Shown piece by piece: positions 56,990 to 64,000 of a DNA stretch of 64,000 nt. Each line of letters begins with the position of its first letter. Position 1 is the stretch's first letter. Source of the stretch: Dipteris shenzhenensis (taxonomy: Eukaryota; Polypodiophyta; Polypodiopsida; Gleicheniales); NCBI GenBank assembly GCA_047967505.1, contig CM106539.1; one strand, written 5' to 3'. Position numbers and translations under genes: made by a program. Under the pieces are notes generated by a model that was not told the origin of the DNA, did no database searches, and saw nothing but the letters and a program-made list of their open reading frames with translations.

Positions 56990-59900
56990 ATGGCATCCTC
57001 TTCCATGTCTGAAAATGAGTTTTTCAACATTAAAAAGTTTGATGGGACAAACTTTTCTTTGTGGAAAGAACAAATAAGGGATGTGCTTATTCAAAAGAAG
57101 TAGATTAAACCCTTGGCAGGGATTGAAGCTAAGCCTGCAAATATGTCTGAGGATGATTGGAATGAGTTGGATGCATTAGCAAAGTCTACTATTAGACTTC
57201 ATCTTGCAGAGTCAGTTTATTTCACAGTAGTAAATGAGCAGACTACTACAGAAGATTTGTGGAAGAAACTGTGTGCCACTTATGAGAAGGAAACTGCCTC
57301 CAATAAAGTTTACCTCATGAAGAGGTTGTTTGAGCTGCAGATGAAGGAAGGGGTCTCCATTGTTTCTCACTTGAATGAATTCAATATTATTTTCAGCCAG
57401 CTTCAGGCTCAAAAGATGAATTTTGATGCGGAGACTAAGGCAATATTTCTCTTATGTTCATTGCCATCCTCATGGGATACCTTCCGTACAGCTGTCAGTA
57501 ACTCTGCACCTGGTGGAGTACTGAAATTTGATGATGTTGTAGGTAGCTTGTTGGCCAAGGAGATTAGACGGAAGTCTATGGATGGAAACAAGCAGGATGC
57601 AGCCTTAAATGTGCAAAGGGGCAGATCACAGTTCAGGGGGAAGTCCCAAGAAAGAGGGAAGTCTCGTAGCAAATCCAGGGCACGGAACATTGAGTGTTAC
57701 CATTGTGGCAAGAAGGGCCATATGAAAAAGGATTGCTACAAGTTGAAAAGAGAGCAAAAGTATAAGAAAAAGAATGCAAATTGGGGTGCAAATCAAAAGG
57801 AAGAGAGTCCAAGGGAGGACAAAGGAAAAGTGAAGATCGAGGAGATCAATGCAGTCACACATGATAGTGACAATGACGTTCTCTTCATGTCTAGTTTATC
57901 TACAGAGTTGCTTGCCACTTCAGATGATGCATATTCCCAGGATTGGATTTTGGATTCTGGTGCTTCATTCCATGTTACTCCCCATAGGGAATGGTTCTCC
58001 ACTTATGACAGTGGAAAGACAGGTTGTGTGCATCTTGGAAATGACTATGCATGTGACATAGTGGGAGCAGGTGACATAAAGTTTTCTTTTGCAAATGGGT
58101 CTGCATTTGTTTTGAAACATGTGAGACATGTACCTAAGCTGACCAAGAGTCTTATTTCAGTGGGTCAGCTAGATGATGCTGGTTTTCACACCACTTTTGG
58201 CTTTCAGAGTTGGAAAATTCAGAAGGGCTCTATGCTTTTGGCCAGGGGTGCCAAGTGTGGGACTTTGTATCCCTTACATGTATCAGGGGTATTTGATCTT
58301 GTTGTTGCAATAACCGAGCAGCCAAGCACTTCTTTGTGGCATTGCAGGTTGGGGCACATGAGCCAGAATGGAATGAAACTCTTATGTCGTTTGGGTTATA
58401 TACCGCATTTGAGTTTCTCTGATTTTGAATTTTGTGAGCATTGTCTCTATGGGAAGCAAACTAAATCAGCCCATAAAAGAAGGGGGAAGAAAGAGTTTGA
58501 AAAGCTTGATTTGGTGCATTCAGACGTATGTGGTCCCATGCCTACACAGTCATTAGGTGGGGCTGAATACTATGTGACATTCATTGATGATGCAACTAGG
58601 AAAGTGTGGGCTTATGCTATAGCTCGGAAGAGTGATGTGTTCCAGGTATTTCAGAAATGGCTGGCCTTGGTTGAGAATCAGTCAGGTAGAACGCTTAAAT
58701 GCCTACGGACTGACAATGGTGGAGAGTATCTCTCTCATGACTTTCAGCATTTCTGTGATACACGTGGGATTAAGAGGGAGCTCACATCCCCTCGTACTCC
58801 AGAGCAAAATCCAGTTGCAGAAAAGATGAACCGTACCATTCAAGAAAGGTTGCAATGCATGCTTTCCAATGCAAGTCTTTCTGGTGGTTTTTGGGCTGAG
58901 GCAATGAAGACTGCAGTGCATGTGATCAATAGATCACCTAGTAAGAGTTTGGATGGTGGTATTCCTGAAGAGGCATGGAGTGGTAAGAAGCCCTCTTACT
59001 CTCATTTGCGTATATTTGGGTGTGAGGCATATGCACATGTGCCAAAAGAGCTTCGAAAGAAGCTAGATCCTAAGTCTAGGAAATGCATCTTTCTGGGTTA
59101 TGGTGAAAGTGGAGAGATGGGCTATCGTCTCTGGGATCCAGAAGCAAAGAAGATCATACGCAGCCATGATGTGGTCTTCAATGAGAAGAAGATGCATAAG
59201 GGACCCATGAGGGATGTGGAAATGAGGAGAATCACTTTCCAGGATGTGAATCCACCTGCATATGTTGATAGACAGCAAGCTGTCCATGCACCAAATGTGC
59301 AAGAAATGGTACCACCAAGTACTCCCACAGGTATACAATCAAGGGTAGATGATGGATCATCTATTGGTGGAAATGATGAGCCAAATGTGGCTGATATGCA
59401 GGTGGGACAGCAAGCTGAAATGCCCTTGAGAAGATCATCTAGAGTGTCTAGACCGCCTGATAGGTTTGTTCCAGGGGTAGACTATGTGATGCTTACTGAT
59501 TGCGGGGAGCCCTCTTGCTACAGAGAGGCTATGATGCGTGAGGATCAACGCAAGTGGGAGTATGCTATGCAATCAGAGATGAGTTCACTTATGAAGAATA
59601 ATACTTGGGACTTGGTTTCTTTGCCACATGGAAAGAAAGCATTGCCATGTAAATGGGTCTACAAAATGAAGGTCACAGGTGATGATGTGCCTAGGTACAA
59701 GGCCCGTTTGGTTGCTAAAGGGTTCAAGCAAGAGAAGGGTGTGGACTTTGATGAGATATTCTCTCCGGTTGTGAAGATGACCACACTTAGATGCATGCTT
59801 GGACTAGTGGCAGTAGAGGATATGGAGCTTATGCAGATGGATGTCAAGACAGCTTTCTTGCATGGGGATTTGCATGAGGAAATTTACATGATGCAGCCGG

Positions 59901-61057
59901 AAGGCTTTGAAGAAAAGGGCAAAGAGCATTTAGCTTGCAAGCTGAAGAAGAGTCTCTATGGTCTTAAGCAAGCACCTAGAGAATGGTATCAGAAGTTTGA
60001 TGCTTTCATTCGGTCCCAGGGTTTTAGAAGGAGTGAAATTGATCACTGCCTCTACACTAAAAGGGCTAAGGATAACAGCCTGATAATCTTGGCACTATAT
60101 GTGGATGATATGCTATTGGCTAGCAAGAATACTTATGAGCTAGATGCATTAAAGGCCAAGTTGCATTAGGCCTTTGATATGAAGGATTTGGGATTTGCAG
60201 GTCATATTCTTGGTATGCGCATCACGCGTGATCGGAGTAGGAAACTCCTTTGGCTTTCACAAAAAGAGTATGTTACAAAAGTATTGCAGCGTTTCAATAT
60301 GGAGGGGGGGAAGGCAATGAGTACTCCATTGCCTCCATATGTGAAACTGAGTCATACAGATAGTCCCAAATCAGATGAGGAGAGGGCCATGATGGCCAAG
60401 GTTCCTTATGCATCAGCGGTTGGGAGTCTTATGTATGCTATGATAGCTACTAGACCAGACATTGCATTTGCAGTGGGAGTTGTTAGCCGCTATATGGCTA
60501 ATCCAGGAAAGAGGCATTGGGAGGCAGTTAAGTGCATCATGAGGTACATGAAGGGTACCAAGGAGATGTGCATCTGCTTTGGTAAAGGAGACATGCGTGT
60601 ACTTGGGTACACAGATTCAGACTATGCAGGGCATGTGGATAGTAGGAGATCCACTTCTGGTTATGTGTTCACCTTTGCAGGTGGTGCAGTGTCGTGGATG
60701 TCTCGTGCACAGAAGTGCGTTGCTTTGTCTACCACAGAGGCTGAGTATGTTGCAGCCACAGAGGGTTGCAAGGAGGCTATATGGCTTGATCGGCTAGTGG
60801 GAGATTTGGGGATTCATACAGGTGTACCGACATTGCATAGTGATTCCATGAGTGCTATTCAGCTAGCACGGAATCCGGTCTTTCATGCAAAGACCAAACA
60901 CATTGAGGTCAGGTACCATTTCATCAGGGAGGTACTTGAGGACAAGCGCATAGAGCTTGTCAAGGTTCATACAGATGATAACCCTGCAGATATGCTGACA
61001 AAGAGTCTACCTAGTCAGCGGTTTGAGTATTGTCGTGTATTGATGGGCATTGGATAG
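56990..61057 (+). pseudogene. Copia-2 gag-pol polyprotein, intact but for two TAG codons
   Basis: One frame of 1,356 codons runs from ATG at 56990 to TAG at 61055. It is interrupted only by TAG at 57101 (codon 38) and TAG at 60167 (codon 1060). Domains in order: gag (UBN2-like, about residues 50-190); zinc knuckle CYHCGKKGHMKKDC (about 236); protease DWILDSGASFH (about 320); pre-integrase HHCC finger (CRLGHMS..., about 450); integrase with HSDVCGPM, RTDNGGEY and VAEKMNRT (D..D..E); reverse transcriptase with 'KARLVAKGFKQEKGVDF' and the YVDD box (about 1040); and RNase H with DSDYAG, STTEAEY and HSDS. All catalytic motifs that I can check are present. The product would be processed into particle and enzymes. 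Both stops read as CAG to TAG changes. The element could be mobilised in trans, but does not encode a full polyprotein itself. Confidence 0.95.
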
Positions 61058-61097
61058 TATGCTCACTGGTTGTTCTCCCTTAAAGGCACATTGTCCT

Positions 61098-61110
61098 TTA
61101 AGTGGGAGGT
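61098..61110 (+). other. Polypurine tract of copia-2
   Basis: TTAAGTGGGAGGT lies directly before the 3' LTR. The same motif (TTAAGTGGGAGG) precedes the copia-1 3' LTR, supporting kinship of the two elements. Confidence 0.9.
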
Positions 61111-61289
61111 TGTGGGGGTTAAAGGTCATTGTGCCTTTACCCCGGTTATGTACAATACTCAAACACATATATAAATGAATGAAAAAGAAGATTAGGGTGG
61201 TTTTGCACCCACCAAAACTTGTGTGGCTCTCTGTCTCTCTCTCTCTCTCTCTCCTTCTTCCGTTCTTACTTCCGTTGAGAGCACTCTCA
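61111..61289 (+). repeat. 3' LTR of copia-2
   Basis: 179 bp, TGTGGGGGTTAAAGG to CACTCTCA. It is followed by the target copy ACTAG at 61290-61294, matching 55373-55377. Confidence 0.97.
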
Positions 61290-62076
61290 ACTAGCAGAGA
61301 ACAAAGTCCAACCTCAATGTGCAAATCTAGCAGTGATTGAGGTGGAACCAAAGGAAGATCAGGTTGACAGTAAAGGGAGCATAGTACAACCTGAGGTATC
61401 TAATAGGCCAGACGAAAGCCAAAAAGTAGACATTCTGAAAAATAAAGGGGCTTGTAGAGAGGCTCAACAGAGGATTGGCATGCTTAAGGATTCAGAAAAG
61501 GAGGTTACAAGGGAACAAGAAGAATTGTTTCACAACCTGCTCAAGGCAAAGATTAATATCACATTGGATCAACTTCTTAATCTAGTACCGGAATTCAAAA
61601 CACAGTTATTGGCTAAGTTGTCAGTTGACATGGGGAGCCTAACGGATAAGGTGAAAAAGGAAGAGGGAGAGTCTTTTGAAGTTGACCCAGCTGTGAATGC
61701 AGCATAGATACAGGATGTGGATTATACTGTACTACTTATTCAGGTGGAATATAAGTCATAGATGATACCAGAAGTCCTGTTAGATGGTGGGTCAGGGGTG
61801 AACATCTTGTTTGAAGATCTTTACAAGAAATTCTACCTCAATGAATTGGAACCAACCCCTTTTTAGGTGAAGATGGCAGACCAAAGAAGGGTCTAGCCTC
61901 TGGGAATTCTACAAAATCAGCAGATTGGAGTTTGTGGATTGACATTTATGGTCAGTTTTGTGGTCCTAAGATTGGAGGGAGACAATCAATCTTATGCAAT
62001 ACTGCTTGGCATGTTGAGATATCGAGCTCCACTCGTGATATGCCAGGGTGACCATTGTGCATTTATGTCACCGACT
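61290..62076 (+). pseudogene. Gypsy-2 gag end and protease, right part
   Basis: This continues gypsy-2 beyond copia-2. 'FHNLLKAKINITLDQLLNL' (about 61530-61590) is the conserved gag/protease junction helix. The retropepsin is then recognisable by 'VLLDGGSGVNILFEDLY' (about 61773-61825, active-site D-G-G-S) and 'YAMLLGMLRYRAP' (about 62000, the flap-side helix). In-frame stops at 61705, 61760 and about 61864 inactivate it. Reverse transcriptase is not seen, because another copia LTR begins at 62077. Confidence 0.78.
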
Positions 62077-62361
62077 TGTTAGCTGCAGATGCGGTTGGTA
62101 CACCGCCCATGAATTATAGCTGGATGACAGCTATCCTTATGTACTCTAGTTCGTGGCTCAGTTAGTATGCCACCTTAGTTAGCTGAGTTTGGTTTGAGAC
62201 CCACATATAGGGTTCTTCTATTTCTTTGTACTAGAGTTCTTTTGGCTTACAAAACTAAGAAGAGGAAAACTGTTTTTAGCCTCCACCTTTGTGTGTATTC
62301 CCCCATTGTGTATGTGAGAAAGCTGCAAGTGAGACTCCTTCCTTTTCTCCCACTATCTTCA
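62077..62361 (+). repeat. 5' LTR of copia-4
   Basis: This begins TGTTAGCTGCAG and ends ACTATCTTCA, giving 285 bp, two bases before a primer site. The 3' partner is outside the window, so the left edge rests on the TG start and on the loss of gypsy-2 similarity there. The right edge could be 62363. Confidence 0.75.
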
Positions 62362-62363
62362 CA

Positions 62364-62376
62364 TGGTATTAGAGCC
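62364..62376 (+). other. Primer-binding site of copia-4
   Basis: TGGTATTAGAGCC is identical to the site of copia-1 and one base off the canonical initiator tRNA-Met site. Confidence 0.85.
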
Positions 62377-62907
62377 TAGTTCGTGGTAAGGAGCTCAAGA
62401 AAGAAAACCAAGTTCACGGTGTCCTGGTAAGAGGACCAGTGTTGCTTTCCTTTTTCGAGTTTGGGAGCAAATCTCTGCAGGTAGCACAGTCGGAAAGTGC
62501 AAGAGTGCATTGTCTCAAATTGAGATGCCCTTCGCGGTGTAGCGAGAGGGCAGTATATGCTATGGGAGTAGGTGAAGCCCTTGGTGACTTTATTTTTCTG
62601 ATTTGAGGCCATTTTGGGGCCCATTTTGGAGGCAGAAGTTCTCTACAAGCACTAAGAAAAAGGCCCTATTTTTGCTGTGCGACCATTGCTCTGCAAGTCG
62701 ATGAAAAGTTGCCATAGAAATTGCATTGTACGCCTGTGCGCAAAGATATTAGGAGTTACATAATCATCCTTATTGCCTGTTCATGCAAAATCATCACTAG
62801 GAAGTGACTGTGTGGTCAAATACCACTTTCGTCAGTTTTGTAGATTTGCCCTTGTGAGGCAGAAGCTGTGTTTTTTGTAGTGATAGAATATTTTGCAGTG
62901 TTCTGTA
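62377..62907 (+). other. Leader of copia-4
   Basis: About 530 bases of untranslated sequence without a conserved frame, much shorter than the leaders of copia-1 and copia-2. Confidence 0.65.
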
Positions 62908-64000
62908 ATGGCGTCTAATTCTCTTTCACAGATTGTCACTGAAAAGCTTGACAAGAACAACTTCCAAGCATGGAAGTTTAGAATGACGAATTTCCTTATG
63001 GGAAAAGGCTATTGGGAGTTCATTATAGGAAATGAAGAAGAACCAGTTCTTCCTAATGTTCCCAATCAACAGGAAATGCAAGCATTTAAAGGATGGCATG
63101 AGAGAGCCAAAAAAGTTATGTACTGGCTGTCTATCAGTATTTTAGATTCTATGATTGTGCATATTCAGGATGCAAGTACGCCAAAGGAGGCATGGGATAC
63201 TTTGGCAAAAATGTACAGCACAAATATGCAAGCCAGGAAAATGCAGCTCAAGCAGGAGTTGCACAATGTGCAGAGAGAAAATATGAGTATCAATGACTAC
63301 CACATGAAGGTGAAGAAAATTGCAGATGCACTTGCTTCCATTGGGTCACCAGTGGAAGATGATGATTTAGTTTCTGTGACCTTGAATGGTCTAGGAAAGG
63401 ATTATGCACAGTTCCGGACATCCATTGCCGTCCGTGAAAAATTTCCTAATTTTGAGGAGTTGTTTGCTCTTCTAATTTCTGAAGGGCAAAGAAATGGTGG
63501 TGCATCTTCTTCAGGAGGAACTTCAAAAGAAACTGTCTTCTACTCAAATGCTAGAAGAGGTAGAGGCAGAGGTAGAGCAGGCCAATCTAGAGGTCGTGGT
63601 AGAAATCAGAATATGCAGCAAACTTAAGAAAACCAGTCCTATAGAGGAGGACGTGGTAACTCTAGAGGCAGGGGGAGCCAAAGAGGTTCTGCTGGATGGC
63701 AGAGAGGCCAAAATGCAAACAGCAATGTTGAATGCTACTACTGTGGTAAAATGGGTCATATGGCTAAAGACTGCTATAAAAAGTAGAATGACATCATGAA
63801 TGGAAAATTGCAGCAAAGGAATTATGCATCTTCTAGTAGACAGGGTGATGACAGAAATGAGCATCTGTTTATGGTGCAGCACATGACCAATTCTATGACA
63901 AGTGCAGAAGAAAGCAATGATGTGTGGTATGTTGAAACCAGGATTTGTGAAGACTGGTGATGATACTACACATCCTATTGTGCAGATTGGTAAAATTCCT
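62908..64000 (+). pseudogene. Copia-4 gag and start of pol (runs off the window)
   Basis: Gag starts at ATG 62908 (MASNSLSQIVTEKLDKNNF). It shows the UBN2-type gag domain ('AWKFRMTNFLMGKGYWEFI', 'EAWDTLAKMYSTN', 'MKVKKIADALASIGSP'), a Gly/Arg-rich stretch, and a zinc knuckle CYYCGKMGHMAKDC (about 63736-63777). TAA at 63625 (expected Gln) and TAG at 63784 interrupt the frame. After 'NDVWYVE' the protease active site DSGAS is missing; the sequence jumps, in another frame, to 'GDDTTHPIVQIGKIP', which normally lies about 40 residues further on. The gag motifs differ from copia-2, so this is a separate lineage. Confidence 0.88.

Overview
The window looks like nuclear DNA of a land plant with a large, repeat-rich genome. 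Evidence: a cytosolic-type plant tRNA-Val gene, one gene matching the plant-specific PHLOEM PROTEIN 2-LIKE A10 family, and otherwise mostly decayed LTR retrotransposons of the copia and gypsy superfamilies, many microsatellites, and long AT-rich stretches without genes. The slow piecemeal decay, with few clean deletions, fits a gymnosperm best. That is an inference; no species can be named from the sequence alone.

Layout. 1-4350: a tRNA-Val(UAC) gene and the only apparently intact protein-coding gene (PP2-A10-like, minus strand), bounded by TG/GA microsatellites. 4350-7600: no recognisable gene. 7598-18466: a nested pair. A chromodomain-bearing gypsy element (minus strand) lies at 7598-12540, and a badly decayed copia element (plus strand, 12547-18400) sits inside the gypsy 5' LTR; a later deletion removed the gypsy 5' end together with the start of the copia LTR. 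18466-21300: short tandem duplications and a tRNA-derived, SINE-like segment. 21330-24360: a third, ruined copia element. 24400-41900: mostly unrecognised or decayed sequence, with degenerate tandem repeats, a strong foldback element at about 35204-35495, an eroded coiled-coil/RING-like reading frame (37282-39125), a gypsy gag fragment (minus, about 39240-39820) and a 116-bp CT tract.

41946-45207 (minus): a spliced pseudogene that I read as a transposase-like family best known to me from invertebrate and fish genomes. It keeps the signature blocks DFxxNY, DGA..QFK and FF.SSHGKG..D. Its 757-bp intron is filled with copies of a short near-palindrome, and a tandem array of about 1.25-1.33-kb units covering its presumed 5' end fills 45.3-49.9 kb. 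This is the most unusual locus in the window.

52.3-62.08 kb: a second gypsy element (gag and protease) interrupted by a young, nearly intact copia element (55378-61289, two nearly identical LTRs, target duplication ACTAG, two premature TAG codons). 62077-64000: the start of a fourth copia element (LTR, primer-binding site, gag), which runs off the window and has lost its protease active site.

The genes do not form a pathway. The window records repeated insertion, nesting, tandem duplication and point-mutational decay. Many of the premature stops whose original codon can be inferred fit C-to-T change.
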